Assembly: GCA_016719885.1 (NCBI GenBank)
Contig: JADJYF010000013.1
Coordinates: forward strand, 1-64,000
Direction of reading: 5' to 3'
From: Pseudomonadota bacterium
Lineage (GTDB): Bacteria; Pseudomonadota; Gammaproteobacteria; Ga0077536
DNA: 64,000 nucleotides
The position numbers and the translations under genes were made by a program. The notes beneath the pieces were generated by a model. It was given only the letters and a program-made list of their open reading frames with translations. It had not been told where the DNA came from and did not search any database. Below are positions 1-8,764 of the stretch, in pieces. Position 1 is the stretch's first letter; the number at the start of each line of letters is the position of its first letter.

Positions 1-1
1 C

Positions 2-430
2 GCCGAGTGCGCCACGCTGGGCGCGGGCGAGCTGCGTCGTCTCGTCGACATCGCCGCGCTGCTCGAACTGGCCTATGCGCTGCGCGGATTGCGCCAGCAT
101 CGCCGCGCCACGCCGCTGTTGTTGCCGCGCGATGCGTTGCGCGCGGCGGGTCTCGGCGACGACGCGGTGCGCGGCGCGCTCGATTCTCGGCCTTTGGTCG
201 CGATGCTGGCGCCGTGGGCGGCGTGGCTGCGCACGCAATTGCTGGCGCACGGCGCCGCGCTGCCGCGCGCGCTGCGCCGTCGGCAGCGGCTGCTGCTGAC
301 GCTGGCGGCCTGCGCCGGCGAAGCGCTCGCGCTCACCGAGGCCGATGGCTGTCGCGTGCTGGAACAACGCGTCGACCTGCTGCCGCCGCGCAAGCTGTGG
401 TTGGCATGGCGCATCGCCCATTGGGGCTGA
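2..430 (+). CDS. C-terminal part of a squalene/phytoene synthase-like protein (5' end outside window)
   Basis: The reading frame is open from base 2 and stops at 430, so only the last 142 residues are present. The fragment is Ala/Leu/Arg-rich and helical-looking. It ends in a segment (LLPPRKLWLAWR) that resembles the C-terminus of the short phytoene/squalene synthase-like proteins encoded next to ygfX and sdh in Xanthomonas-type genomes. The catalytic Asp-rich motifs would lie upstream and are not visible. It converges on ygfX, 12 bases away. The family call rests on the tail and on context; another all-helical protein is possible. Confidence 0.45.
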   Translation, partial: AECATLGAGELRRLVDIAALLELAYALRGLRQHRRATPLLLPRDALRAAGLGDDAVRGALDSRPLVAMLAPWAAWLRTQLLAHGAALPRALRRRQRLLLTLAACAGEALALTEADGCRVLEQRVDLLPPRKLWLAWRIAHWG

Positions 431-442
431 GCGCGGCGCGTC

Positions 443-883
443 TCATTGCCCATCGAGCGTCGCCGACTGCGCGCGGCGCACCCGCACCCGCAGCCGACGA
501 AAGGCATCGGCCTCGACCATGTCGGGCAGCAGCACGACTTGTCGCGGAACGCCGTCGGCGCAGGCGAACACCAGGGTTGTGAACAGCGGCGACACCCAGG
601 GCGCGCCGGCCAGGCGCGCGTCGAGTGCGCGACCGTCGCAAAATACGACACGCCACTGCTGGCGGGCATCGACTTCGACACGCGTGATTACGGTCTTGCG
701 CGCCAGCGCGAGACTCCACGGCAGGTGCGCGAGCAGGGCCGCCAGCAGCACGTTGCGCTGCCATGAGGCGGGATAGGCCCACACCAGCAGCACGCACACC
801 AGGCCATGCACGGCCAGCAACGCGCGCCGCAGCCAACGCGAGGGGCGAAGCTCGAGCACCACCGGTCCATGGAATCCATTCAT
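443..883 (-). CDS. ygfX: YgfX family membrane protein (SdhE partner)
   Basis: A 146-residue protein starting MNGFHGPVV. It has two closely spaced hydrophobic segments near residues 20-65 followed by a soluble, beta-rich tail, which is the YgfX layout (E. coli YgfX has 135 residues). In E. coli, ygfX and sdhE form one operon, and YgfX was also described as the CptA toxin-like inner-membrane protein. Here it is divergent from the sdh operon, but sdhE lies 3.7 kb away at the other end of the block, supporting the assignment. An upstream in-frame ATG at 898 would add five residues; I prefer 883 because the extension is not YgfX-like. Role in SDH maturation is inferred. Confidence 0.7.
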   Translation of the reverse strand: MNGFHGPVVLELRPSRWLRRALLAVHGLVCVLLVWAYPASWQRNVLLAALLAHLPWSLALARKTVITRVEVDARQQWRVVFCDGRALDARLAGAPWVSPLFTTLVFACADGVPRQVVLLPDMVEADAFRRLRVRVRRAQSATLDGQ

Positions 884-916
884 CCTGCGGCCAAGCATAG
901 GACGCCCGGCCTCGGC

Positions 917-945
917 TTGAAATTAGGCGGTCATAAAAACATACT
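917..945 (+). promoter_or_regulatory. Putative sigma-70 promoter of the sdh operon
   Basis: TTGAAA (917-922) and CATACT (940-945) are separated by 17 bases in an AT-richer patch between divergent ygfX and the first gene of the sdh block. The matches to consensus are 5/6 and 4/6. The predicted start of transcription is about 40 bases before the first ATG. Confidence 0.45.
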
Positions 946-991
946 AGGCCGGCTCCGCCAGGAGCATTCCACTCAATCGACACCAGGCATC

Positions 992-1168
992 ATGGCCACT
1001 GACGACGCCACCACTCCGCCGGCCGCGCCGCCCGCTGCGCAACCGGGCGACAAGGAGCCCGCCACACCGCCGGCCACCGACAGGCCGCGCGAATACGGTG
1101 GCCCCGCCGGCCTGGAACCGACCCGCTACGGTGATTGGGAACGCAAGGGACGATGCGTCGATTTTTGA
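992..1168 (+). CDS. Succinate dehydrogenase assembly factor 4-like protein (SdhAF4, DUF1674)
   Basis: A 58-residue protein with a Pro/Ala-rich, probably disordered N-terminus and a conserved tail (GGPAG.EPTRYGDWERKGR..DF). That tail is the signature of the SdhAF4/DUF1674 family. In eukaryotes SdhAF4 binds the flavinylated SdhA subunit and protects it before assembly with SdhB; many bacteria keep a short homologue beside sdh. Here it lies directly upstream of sdhC, consistent with the same job. The ATG at 992 is chosen because the frame upstream overlaps ygfX and is not family-like. No strong ribosome-binding site is visible. Confidence 0.8.
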   Translation: MATDDATTPPAAPPAAQPGDKEPATPPATDRPREYGGPAGLEPTRYGDWERKGRCVDF

Positions 1169-1229
1169 CTATCCGCTCGACGCCCAGGCGCGTCGGGCAA
1201 CGCCGCAAACCAGCAAAGTGAAAAGAGCC

Positions 1230-1619
1230 ATGGCCGCCAACCCACTATCACCGCATTTGCAAATCTACCGCCCGCAGCTGACCTCGGGCATGTCGATCAT
1301 GCATCGCATCACCGGCATTGCGCTGTCGGCCGGCACGCTGGTGCTGCTGTATTGGCTGGTGGCCGCCGCGCAGGGCATGGAGAGCTACGAGGCGGCGCAG
1401 CGCTGCATCGGTTCGCTGCCCATGCAGCTGGTGATGGTCGGCTGGACCTTCGCTTTCTTCTACCACCTGTGTAACGGCGTGCGTCACCTGTTGTGGGACG
1501 TGGGTTGGGGTTTCGACATCCCCACCGCCTACAAGACCGGTTATATCGCGATTGGCGCGGCGGTGGTGTTGACGGTCCTGACCTGGGCCTGCGTCATCGC
1601 CCAAGGAGGCGCGGCATGA
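1230..1619 (+). CDS. sdhC: Succinate dehydrogenase cytochrome b556 subunit
   Basis: A 129-residue membrane anchor of complex II with three transmembrane helices (about residues 30-50, 67-87, 105-125). The N-terminus (NPLSPHLQIYRPQ..S.MHRITG) is the conserved SdhC quinone-site region, with Ser and Arg near the ubiquinone pocket. The His in GVRHLLWD is the expected haem b ligand. ATG 1230 is chosen because it puts the family start at residue 3; a GTG at 1218 would add four residues. The stop codon overlaps the sdhD start (ATGA), indicating translational coupling. It passes electrons to ubiquinone with SdhD. Confidence 0.93.
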   Translation: MAANPLSPHLQIYRPQLTSGMSIMHRITGIALSAGTLVLLYWLVAAAQGMESYEAAQRCIGSLPMQLVMVGWTFAFFYHLCNGVRHLLWDVGWGFDIPTAYKTGYIAIGAAVVLTVLTWACVIAQGGAA

Positions 1620-1999
1620 AACTCCGAACCGATCTGTCCCGCGTGCTGGGCCTGGGCTCGGCGCGCTCCGGCGCCCACCACTGGCTGCATCAACGCCTGT
1701 CGGCCATCGCCATCATCCCTCTCAGCCTGTGGTTCGTGACCGCCCTGCTCGGTCACATGAACGATGACGTCGTCGACCTGACCAACTGGATCCGTTCGCC
1801 GTTCGTGACCGTACTCCTGGTGGGACTCATCGCCGCGATGTTCTATCACGCCAAGCTCGGCCTGCAGGTGGTGATCGAAGACTACTTTCATTCCGATCTC
1901 GCCAAGGTGGTGCTGCTGATCGCGATGAAACTCGCTTGCGCCTTTGGTGCGCTGCTCGGCATCGTCTCGGTGCTCAAGATCTCTTTCGGAATGACCTGA
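1616..1999 (+). CDS. sdhD: Succinate dehydrogenase hydrophobic membrane anchor subunit
   Basis: A 127-residue protein with three hydrophobic helices (about residues 29-48, 60-80, 97-120). The segment FYHAKLGLQVVIEDY carries the conserved His and the Asp-Tyr pair of SdhD. It starts inside the sdhC stop, with AAGGAGG-like bases (CCAAGGAGGC) 6 bases upstream. With SdhC it anchors the SdhAB head to the inner membrane and forms the quinone and haem b sites. Confidence 0.93.
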   Translation: MKLRTDLSRVLGLGSARSGAHHWLHQRLSAIAIIPLSLWFVTALLGHMNDDVVDLTNWIRSPFVTVLLVGLIAAMFYHAKLGLQVVIEDYFHSDLAKVVLLIAMKLACAFGALLGIVSVLKISFGMT

Positions 2000-2010
2000 C
2001 GGAACACCCC

Positions 2011-3801
2011 ATGCCTGCTGCATACCAACTCATCGAACACAAATACGACGTGGTCGTGGTCGGCGCCGGCGGCGCGGGCCTGCGCGCGACCTTCGGCATG
2101 GCCGAAGCCGGTCTCGCCACTGCCTGCCTGACCAAGGTCTTTCCGACCCGCAGCCACACGGTCGCCGCGCAGGGCGGCATGAGCGCGGCGCTCGGCAACA
2201 TGGGGCCGGACGACTGGCGCTGGCACATGTACGACACCATCAAGGGCTCCGACTGGCTCGGTGACCAGGATGCCATCGAGTACATGTGCCGCGAAGCGAT
2301 TCCGGCCGTCATCGAACTCGAACACTACGGCGTGCCGTTCTCGCGCACCGAAGCGGGCAAGATCTACCAGCGGCCGTTCGGCGGCATGACCACCAACTTC
2401 GGCGAAGGCATCGCGCAGCGCACCTGCGCGGCGGCCGACCGCACCGGTCACGCCATCCTGCACACGCTCTACCAGCAGTCCCTGAAGCACAAGGCCGAAT
2501 TCCTCATCGAGTACTTCGCCATCGACCTGGTGATGGACAACGAAGGCGTGTGCCGCGGCGTGCTGGCCTGGGATCTGGCCGACGGCAGCCTGCACCTGTT
2601 CCGCGCCCACCAGGTGGTGCTGGCGACCGGCGGCTACGGGCGCAGCTATTTCTCGTGCACCTCGGCCCACACCTGCACCGGCGACGGCAACGGCATGGTG
2701 CTGCGCGCCGGCCTGCCGCTGCAGGACATGGAATTCACGCAGTTCCATCCGACCGGCATCTACGGCGCCGGTTGCCTCATCACCGAAGGCGTGCGCGGCG
2801 AAGGCGGCTACCTCACCAACTCCAAGGGTGAGCGCTTCATGGAGCGCTACGCGCCCAACGCCAAGGATCTCGCCTCGCGCGACGTGGTATCACGCTCGAT
2901 GACCATCGAGATCCGCGAAGGTCGCGGTGTTGGTGACCAGGCCGATCACATCCACCTGCATCTCGAGCATCTGGGCGCCGACGTCATCAACTCGCGCCTG
3001 CCGGGCATCGCCGAATCGGCCGAGATCTTCGCCGGCGTCGACGTGACCCGCGAGCCCATCCCGGTGCTGCCGACCGTGCACTACAACATGGGCGGCATCC
3101 CGACCAACATCCACGGCGAAGTGGTCAACATCAAGAACGGCAACCCCGACGCGGTGGTGCCCGGCCTGATGTCCATCGGCGAAGCGGCCTGCGTGTCGGT
3201 GCATGGCGCCAACCGCCTCGGTTCCAACTCGCTGCTCGATCTCGTGGTGTTCGGTCGCGCCGCCGCCAAGCGCTGCGCCGCCACCATCAAGCCCGGCATG
3301 AGCCATGCGCCGTTGCCCAAGGACGCCACCGACGGCCTGCTCTCGCATTTCGATGCGCTGCGCCACGCCAACGGCAGCGAGTCGACCGCCAAGCTGCGTC
3401 TCGACATGCAGCGCACCATGCAGAACTACGCGGCGGTGTTCCGCACCGGCGACGTGCTGAACGAAGGCATCGTCAAGCTCAAGGAGACCTTCGAAGGCTT
3501 CAAGCACGTGAAGGTGTCCGACCGTTCCATGAAGTGGAACACCGACCTGGTCGAAACCCTGGAACTCGAGAACCTGCTCGGCTGCGCGATGGTGTCCATT
3601 GCCGCCGCCGCCAATCGCACCGAGAGCCGCGGCGCCCATGCGCGCGAGGACTACCCGGACCGCGATGACGAGAACTGGCAGAAGCACACCCTGACGACGC
3701 TCACCGACACGGGCGAAGTCGTCTTCGATTACCGCCCGGTGCACATGTACACGTTGACCGACGAGGTCGACGTGGTGCCGCCGAAGAAACGTACTTACTG
3801 A
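2011..3801 (+). CDS. sdhA: Succinate dehydrogenase flavoprotein subunit
   Basis: A 596-residue protein, the usual length for SdhA. It has the dinucleotide-binding motif GAGGAG at residues 18-23 and SHTVAAQGG at 48-56, whose His49 is the expected attachment site for covalent FAD. Catalytic-region motifs (HPTG, THYNMGGIPT-like, GEAACVSVHGANRLGSNSL) are intact. It oxidises succinate to fumarate in the TCA cycle. The ATG at 2011 lies 11 bases after the sdhD stop. Two candidate flavinylation/assembly factors (SdhAF4-like and SdhE) are in the same block. Confidence 0.97.
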   Translation: MPAAYQLIEHKYDVVVVGAGGAGLRATFGMAEAGLATACLTKVFPTRSHTVAAQGGMSAALGNMGPDDWRWHMYDTIKGSDWLGDQDAIEYMCREAIPAVIELEHYGVPFSRTEAGKIYQRPFGGMTTNFGEGIAQRTCAAADRTGHAILHTLYQQSLKHKAEFLIEYFAIDLVMDNEGVCRGVLAWDLADGSLHLFRAHQVVLATGGYGRSYFSCTSAHTCTGDGNGMVLRAGLPLQDMEFTQFHPTGIYGAGCLITEGVRGEGGYLTNSKGERFMERYAPNAKDLASRDVVSRSMTIEIREGRGVGDQADHIHLHLEHLGADVINSRLPGIAESAEIFAGVDVTREPIPVLPTVHYNMGGIPTNIHGEVVNIKNGNPDAVVPGLMSIGEAACVSVHGANRLGSNSLLDLVVFGRAAAKRCAATIKPGMSHAPLPKDATDGLLSHFDALRHANGSESTAKLRLDMQRTMQNYAAVFRTGDVLNEGIVKLKETFEGFKHVKVSDRSMKWNTDLVETLELENLLGCAMVSIAAAANRTESRGAHAREDYPDRDDENWQKHTLTTLTDTGEVVFDYRPVHMYTLTDEVDVVPPKKRTY

Positions 3802-3815
3802 GCACGGATACCGTC

Positions 3816-4598
3816 ATGGCTGAGTTCAAGCTGCCCGCCAATTCCCGCGTCACCGAGGGCAAGACCTACGGCAATGTCAGCGGCGCCAAGCGCGCCAAGA
3901 CCTTCCAGATCTACCGCTGGGATCCGGATACGGGCGAGAACCCGCGCACCGACACCTATGTCATCGACCTCGACAAGTGCGGGCCGATGGTGCTGGACGC
4001 GATCCTCTACATCAAGAATGAAATCGACCCGACCCTGACCTTCCGCCGCTCGTGCCGCGAAGGTATCTGCGGTTCGTGCGCGATGAATATCGACGGCACC
4101 AACACCCTGGCCTGCACCAAGGCCACCTCGGCGGTCAACGGCACGGTCAAGATCTATCCCTTGCCGCACATGCCGGTGCTGAAGGACCTGGTGCCCGATC
4201 TCAGCCACTTCTACGCGCAGTACGCCTCCATCAAGCCGTGGCTGCAGAGCAAGTCGCCGGCGCCGCCGGACAAGGAGCGCCTGCAGTCGGTGGAAGACCG
4301 CGAAAAGCTCGATGGTCTTTACGAATGCATCCTGTGCGCGTGCTGCTCGACCAGCTGCCCGAGCTACTGGTGGAACGGCGAACGCTACCTCGGCCCGGCC
4401 GTGCTGCTGCAGGCCTATCGCTGGCTGGCGGACAGCCGCGACGAAGCCACCGGCGAACGTCTCGACGAACTCGAGGATCCGTTCCGTCTCTATCGCTGCC
4501 ACACCATCATGAACTGCGCGAAGACCTGCCCCAAGGGTTTGAACCCGGCCAAGGCGATCTCGGAGATCAAGAAGATGATGGTACAGCGCACGCTGTAA
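3816..4598 (+). CDS. sdhB: Succinate dehydrogenase iron-sulfur subunit
   Basis: A 260-residue protein. The plant-ferredoxin-type [2Fe-2S] cysteines are at 80, 85, 88 and 100 (SCREGICGSC...C). A second cluster region begins with CILCACCSTSCP (residues 171-182), followed by CHTIMNCAKTCPKG, giving the [4Fe-4S] and [3Fe-4S] ligands. It links FAD in SdhA to the quinone site in SdhCD. It begins 14 bases after sdhA and is co-transcribed with it. Confidence 0.97.
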   Translation: MAEFKLPANSRVTEGKTYGNVSGAKRAKTFQIYRWDPDTGENPRTDTYVIDLDKCGPMVLDAILYIKNEIDPTLTFRRSCREGICGSCAMNIDGTNTLACTKATSAVNGTVKIYPLPHMPVLKDLVPDLSHFYAQYASIKPWLQSKSPAPPDKERLQSVEDREKLDGLYECILCACCSTSCPSYWWNGERYLGPAVLLQAYRWLADSRDEATGERLDELEDPFRLYRCHTIMNCAKTCPKGLNPAKAISEIKKMMVQRTL

Positions 4599-4606
4599 GC
4601 GGCGCG

Positions 4607-4876
4607 GTGGACCCGACCCATCAAAGCAAGCTGCGCTGGCGTTGCCGGCGCGGCATGCGCGAACTGGATCTCCTGCTCGCCGGTCATCTCGACCGCCACG
4701 CCGACACGCTCGCCGGCCACCCTCTCGAAGTCTTCGAACGCCTGCTGGAAGCGACCGACATGGATCTCTACGCGTGGTTCACCGGCCGCGAGATCTCGGA
4801 CGACGCCGAGCTCGCCGCGCTGGTCGCGACCATCGTGTACGAAGCGCCGCCCGGGCGCAGCGGCCCGCGCCCGTGA
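4607..4876 (+). CDS. sdhE: FAD assembly factor SdhE (YgfY)
   Basis: An 89-residue protein starting at GTG 4607, 8 bases after sdhB. It contains the RGMRELD segment, the RGxxE motif that SdhE uses to bind SdhA during covalent flavinylation. The rest (LLEATDMDLYAWFTG) matches the five-helix SdhE fold. The last four bases overlap ygfZ (GTGA). Its position immediately after sdhB, rather than in a separate operon with ygfX as in E. coli, ties it to SDH assembly. Confidence 0.9.
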   Translation: MDPTHQSKLRWRCRRGMRELDLLLAGHLDRHADTLAGHPLEVFERLLEATDMDLYAWFTGREISDDAELAALVATIVYEAPPGRSGPRP

Positions 4877-5808
4877 GCGGCGTCAATCCTTTTCTCGCGG
4901 CGAACCCGACCGATGACGGCGCCGCGCTGGTGACGGCACCGTGCAAATCGGCGCGCAGCGCGCTCGCGGTCGTGCATGTCAGCGGAGACGAGGCGCACGA
5001 GTTCCTGCACGGCCAGTTCAGCGCCGACCTGCGCGCGCTCAGCGCCGGTGATACGCGCGTGACGGCATGGCTGAGCCCCAAGGGACGCGTGCTGTTCATG
5101 CCGCGCGTGGTGCGCGGCGCCGGCCACGACTTCCTGCTCGTGCTGCCCGCCGCCCAGTGCGCGGCGTTCTGCAAGCGCCTCAGGATGTTCGTGCTGCGCG
5201 CCAAGGTCGTGATCGAGGAATGCACGGCCAGCCACGGCGTGCTGGTCATCGATGCGGCGCCGGGCCACGCACCGCCCATGCCATCGCTCGCCGACGGCGT
5301 GGTGGCGGCGCGCGACGGCGAACGCCTGTGGCTGCTCGGTCCGCGTCCCGCCCTCGCCACGCTGTGGGACGCCCTGGCGCTGCCCGCGCAGAACGCCGCC
5401 GGCGCGTGCCTCGCCGACATCGCGCGCGGCGACATCACGCTCGACGCCACGCTCAGCGACGAATTCCTGCCGCAGGAGCTCGATCTTGATGTGCGCGAGG
5501 GCGTGAGCTTCAACAAGGGCTGCTACCCCGGCCAGGAGATCGTGGCGCGGGTGAAGTTTCGCGGCGCGGTCAAACGCCGCGTGCAACGCCTGGCACTGAC
5601 CGCCGGCGCAATGCCGGCCGTCGGCACGCGACTGCTGGGCGACGACGACGCGCATCACGGCACGGTGCTCGTGAGCGCCGCGCGTGAGCCCGGGCACGGC
5701 GAGTTGCTGGCGGTCGTCGATGTCGACAGCGGCCCGCTGCGCGTCGCCGCGATGCCCAGCATCACGGTCACGCCCTTGCCCCTGCCCTACGCCGTGCCCG
5801 GTGCCTGA
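4873..5808 (+). CDS. ygfZ: Folate-binding Fe-S cluster assembly protein YgfZ
   Basis: A 311-residue GcvT-related protein. It carries the hallmark KGCYPGQEIVARV (about residues 214-226), with the conserved Cys of the K-G-C-Y-x-G-Q-E motif. YgfZ uses tetrahydrofolate and supports maturation and repair of certain [4Fe-4S] enzymes. It starts at GTG 4873 overlapping the sdhE stop, and its own stop overlaps the next gene, so sdhE, ygfZ and yheT appear translationally coupled. Its place behind a respiratory Fe-S enzyme fits the role. Confidence 0.9.
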   Translation: MSGVNPFLAANPTDDGAALVTAPCKSARSALAVVHVSGDEAHEFLHGQFSADLRALSAGDTRVTAWLSPKGRVLFMPRVVRGAGHDFLLVLPAAQCAAFCKRLRMFVLRAKVVIEECTASHGVLVIDAAPGHAPPMPSLADGVVAARDGERLWLLGPRPALATLWDALALPAQNAAGACLADIARGDITLDATLSDEFLPQELDLDVREGVSFNKGCYPGQEIVARVKFRGAVKRRVQRLALTAGAMPAVGTRLLGDDDAHHGTVLVSAAREPGHGELLAVVDVDSGPLRVAAMPSITVTPLPLPYAVPGA

Positions 5809-6829
5809 CACGCGCCACGGCCGTGTCGTGCCGGCACGCGGTTTCAAACCCGCGCGCTGGTTGCCCGGCCCGCATCTGCCGACGCTGTGGGCAGCGCTAT
5901 GCCGCCCGGTGCAGGCGCCAGCCCTCAACCACGAAAGGCTGGAACTCGCCGACGGCGACTTCCTCGATCTCGCCTTCACACCCGACAACGGCGGTCCGCT
6001 GGTGCTGCTGTTGCACGGCCTCGAAGGCAGCCATCGCTCACCCTATGCGCGCGCCATGCTGGCCGCGCTGCACGCCGCCGGTTATCGCGGCGTGTTGATG
6101 CATTTTCGCGGCTGCAGCGGCGAGCCCAATCGCCTGCCGCGCAGCTATCACTCCGGCGATACCGGCGATGCGGCGAGCGTGGTCGCACATCTCCGGACGC
6201 GCCATGGCGCGCCGCCGTTTGCCGCCATCGGCTATTCGCTGGGCGGCAACGTGCTGTTGAAATGGCTGGGCGAATGCGGCGCCGACGCGCCGTTCACGAC
6301 CGCGGTGGCGGTGTCGGTGCCTTTCGATCTCGCGGCCTGCGCCGACCGCTTGGCGCAAGGCGCTTCGCGTCTCTACCAATGGCATCTCGTGCGCAGCATG
6401 CAGGCGCGCTTCACCGCCAAGTTCGGCGCTGGCGCCAATCCGCTCGGCATCACCGACATCCGCGCGCTGGACAGCTTCTGGCGCTTCGACGACGCCGTCA
6501 CCGCGCCCCTGCACGGTTTTCGCGATGTGCACGATTACTACGCGCGCGCGAGCTGTCGCGCGTGGCTCTCGCGCATCGCCATCCCCACGCTCATCCTGCA
6601 TGCCGAGGACGATCCCTTCGTGCCGGCCCATGCCATTCCGCGCGCCGCGGAACTCGCGCCCGAGGTCAGTCTCGAACTGTCGACCGGTGGCGGGCATGTC
6701 GGCTTCGTGGCCGGCGCCGTGCCGGGCTTCGCCCGTTACTGGCTGGAGGCACGCATCGTCGCCCATCTCGACCTGCTGCGACCACAGTCGGCGCGCGGCG
6801 ATGCGGGCTACAATGCGCATGGGTCTTGA
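5801..6829 (+). CDS. YheT-family alpha/beta hydrolase
   Basis: A 342-residue protein of the YheT/UPF0017 (ABHD1/3-like) hydrolase family. The N-terminal ARWLPGPHLPTLW segment and LLHGLEGS oxyanion region are typical. The nucleophile elbow is GYSLGGN, the acid HAEDDPF, and the base GGHVGF, so the catalytic triad is complete. The substrate is unknown; relatives include esterases and lipases. The start is assigned to GTG 5801, overlapping the ygfZ stop; a later GTG near 5828 is possible. Confidence 0.82.
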   Translation: MPDTRHGRVVPARGFKPARWLPGPHLPTLWAALCRPVQAPALNHERLELADGDFLDLAFTPDNGGPLVLLLHGLEGSHRSPYARAMLAALHAAGYRGVLMHFRGCSGEPNRLPRSYHSGDTGDAASVVAHLRTRHGAPPFAAIGYSLGGNVLLKWLGECGADAPFTTAVAVSVPFDLAACADRLAQGASRLYQWHLVRSMQARFTAKFGAGANPLGITDIRALDSFWRFDDAVTAPLHGFRDVHDYYARASCRAWLSRIAIPTLILHAEDDPFVPAHAIPRAAELAPEVSLELSTGGGHVGFVAGAVPGFARYWLEARIVAHLDLLRPQSARGDAGYNAHGS

Positions 6830-6842
6830 ACCGGGGGCTGTC

Positions 6843-7355
6843 GTGTCGAATCTGAATCCGCGTCTTTTGTTTGGGCTGACGGCCGCGTTCTGCGCCGCCC
6901 TGCTCGGCAATGGCTACTACCTGCAGTTCGTCCAGCACCTGGAACCCTGCCCGATGTGCATCTTCCAGCGCCTGTGTTACGCGGCCATCGTCGTCATCAC
7001 CGTGCTCGGCGTCGTGCATGGCCCGCGTCGCGGCGGCGTGTACGTGTACGGCGTGTTGACGCTCATCGCGGCCGCCATCGGCGCCGGCATCGCCGGCCGC
7101 CAGACCTGGTTGCAGCACCTGCCGGAAGACCAGGTACCAGCCTGCGGCCCGGGTCTCGAATACATGCTCGAACAGTTTCCCCTCGCGCAGGTGATCAAGC
7201 AGGCCCTGCGCGGCACCGGTGAATGCGCGGTGGTCGACTGGACCTTCCTGACGCTGTCGATCGCCGAATGGTCGCTGATTTGTTTCAGCGCCATCTTCCT
7301 CACCCATACCGTGTTCATGTGGTCGCGCGCCACCGCCAGGCCGCGCCTGTTCTGA
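6843..7355 (+). CDS. dsbB: Disulfide bond formation protein B
   Basis: A 170-residue inner-membrane quinone reductase that reoxidises periplasmic DsbA. Four hydrophobic helices are visible. The first periplasmic loop has the CPMC pair (about residues 36-39, followed by FQR) and the second has the two separated cysteines (ACGPG... and GEC), so all four redox cysteines are present. GTG 6843 is chosen as the start; an in-frame ATG at about 6819 overlaps the upstream gene and is an alternative. Confidence 0.92.
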   Translation: MSNLNPRLLFGLTAAFCAALLGNGYYLQFVQHLEPCPMCIFQRLCYAAIVVITVLGVVHGPRRGGVYVYGVLTLIAAAIGAGIAGRQTWLQHLPEDQVPACGPGLEYMLEQFPLAQVIKQALRGTGECAVVDWTFLTLSIAEWSLICFSAIFLTHTVFMWSRATARPRLF

Positions 7356-7367
7356 AGGAGTTTCGAG

Positions 7368-7892
7368 ATGATGATGTCCGCCGTCGCCAGGCTGCGCGCC
7401 GCGTTCGCGCTGGTCGCCGTGTTGTGCGCCAGCCCTTTCAGCGGCGCGCACGCCGAACCCTTCGCCGACCACGCGCTGCGCGGCATGCACCGTGTGAACG
7501 TCGCGGTGGAAGGCGTGAACGCCGATTTTGCTCGCTACGGCCTCGGCGCCGACGAACTGCGCCGGCATGTCGAGGCGCGGCTCACGGCGGCCGGTCTCGA
7601 GACCGCCGACGACGCGAGCGCGCAAAGCGATGCCGCGGTCGGACAGCTGCGCGTGAAACTGACCGCCGTCGAGAGCAGCTACGGTTTCTATTCCTACGCC
7701 GTGGCGCTGCAGGCGCGACGCAAGATCCCGCTGTCCGCCGACGGCGGCTTCGTGTCGCAGAACGTGTGGGCCAATGGCCAGAGCGGCATCAGCAATCCCA
7801 GCGATCTCGGCAAGATCTTCGGCGTGGTCGATGAGCTGCTGACCGCCTTCGTCAGCGCCCACGGCAGCGACAACGTCGCCGCCGCACATTGA
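7368..7892 (+). CDS. Small secreted protein of unknown function
   Basis: A 174-residue protein with a clear signal peptide (positively charged start, hydrophobic core ending in ...GAHAEP, cleavage probably after residue 29). The mature part of about 145 residues has alternating beta-like stretches (LRVKLTAVESSYGFYSYAVALQ) and no cysteines or motif I recognise. A strong ribosome-binding site, AAGGAG, lies at 7355-7360. It follows dsbB closely and may share its transcript. Function unknown. Confidence 0.75.
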   Translation: MMMSAVARLRAAFALVAVLCASPFSGAHAEPFADHALRGMHRVNVAVEGVNADFARYGLGADELRRHVEARLTAAGLETADDASAQSDAAVGQLRVKLTAVESSYGFYSYAVALQARRKIPLSADGGFVSQNVWANGQSGISNPSDLGKIFGVVDELLTAFVSAHGSDNVAAAH

Positions 7893-7902
7893 GCGCGCGC
7901 CC

Positions 7903-8730
7903 TCAGTCCTCGTAGAACGTCAGTTTCATCGGCGTCTGCGCCTGGCGCGCGTGCATCTGCGTGCGCGTCTTCACGTCGTCATACACGCCGCTCAGCCAAC
8001 GCCGCTCGCTCATCGGCCAGCGGCTGAAGGAGCGTTCCGCCGGCGATATCTCGGCACCGGCGACGGGCTTCTCCAGCACGATCACCACGCAGCGAATCGC
8101 ATCCTTGGGATCAAGCGAGATTTCGCGAATGCGATAGTCGACCTCTGCCAGGCCCGCGTCGAGCAGCGCCGCGCTGATGCGCGCGCCGGTCTGGTTGTGG
8201 CCGACCGCCGCGGTGCGATTGCCTTCGAACTGGAACAGGAACAGGCCGCCGGGCGCCAGCACGCGTAGCGCTTCGCGAATGTAGTTCAGCACCACCTCGG
8301 CATCGGTGATGTGCTGGAACACGCCGGCCGACACGCAGTAGTCGACGCTGTTGTCGGCCACCGGTATCGAGGCGCCGTCGTTCAGCACGGTGGTGATGTT
8401 GGGCAGGCCGGCGCAATAACGCCGCGCGCGCGACAGCATCACGCGCGAGATGTCGACGCCGGTCACGTGCTTGAAGCGGCAGGCCAGCGGCCGCAGAAAG
8501 CGCCCCACACCGCAGCCGATCTCCAGCAGGTGGGCGGTGCTCGCCTCGACGCGGCCGTATTCGTCAAAGCGCTCCATCATGCGATCGACAAAGCGCACGC
8601 CGGTCAGGTGGAACTCGGCCGGGTCCCAACGGTGACCGCGCTCCAGATGCGATATGAAGCCGAAGCGGCTCTTGAGACTGAGCAGATTCCACAGCCAGCG
8701 CATGCTGGCGACGTTGCGGTTGCTTTCCAT
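7903..8730 (-). CDS. Class I SAM-dependent methyltransferase
   Basis: A 275-residue protein with a seven-strand methyltransferase core. Motif I is LLEIGCGVG (residues 68-76), followed by VTGVDIS and a Methyltransf_11-type stretch (VADNSVDYCVSAGVFQH, ALRVLAPGGLFLFQ). The flanking regions do not identify the substrate. It is convergent with the secreted protein and stands alone, with a REP doublet upstream. Confidence 0.8.
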   Translation of the reverse strand: MESNRNVASMRWLWNLLSLKSRFGFISHLERGHRWDPAEFHLTGVRFVDRMMERFDEYGRVEASTAHLLEIGCGVGRFLRPLACRFKHVTGVDISRVMLSRARRYCAGLPNITTVLNDGASIPVADNSVDYCVSAGVFQHITDAEVVLNYIREALRVLAPGGLFLFQFEGNRTAAVGHNQTGARISAALLDAGLAEVDYRIREISLDPKDAIRCVVIVLEKPVAGAEISPAERSFSRWPMSERRWLSGVYDDVKTRTQMHARQAQTPMKLTFYED

Positions 8731-8764
8731 TGCCTTCCCCCCTTGTTCGCGAGCGGCCGTTCGA

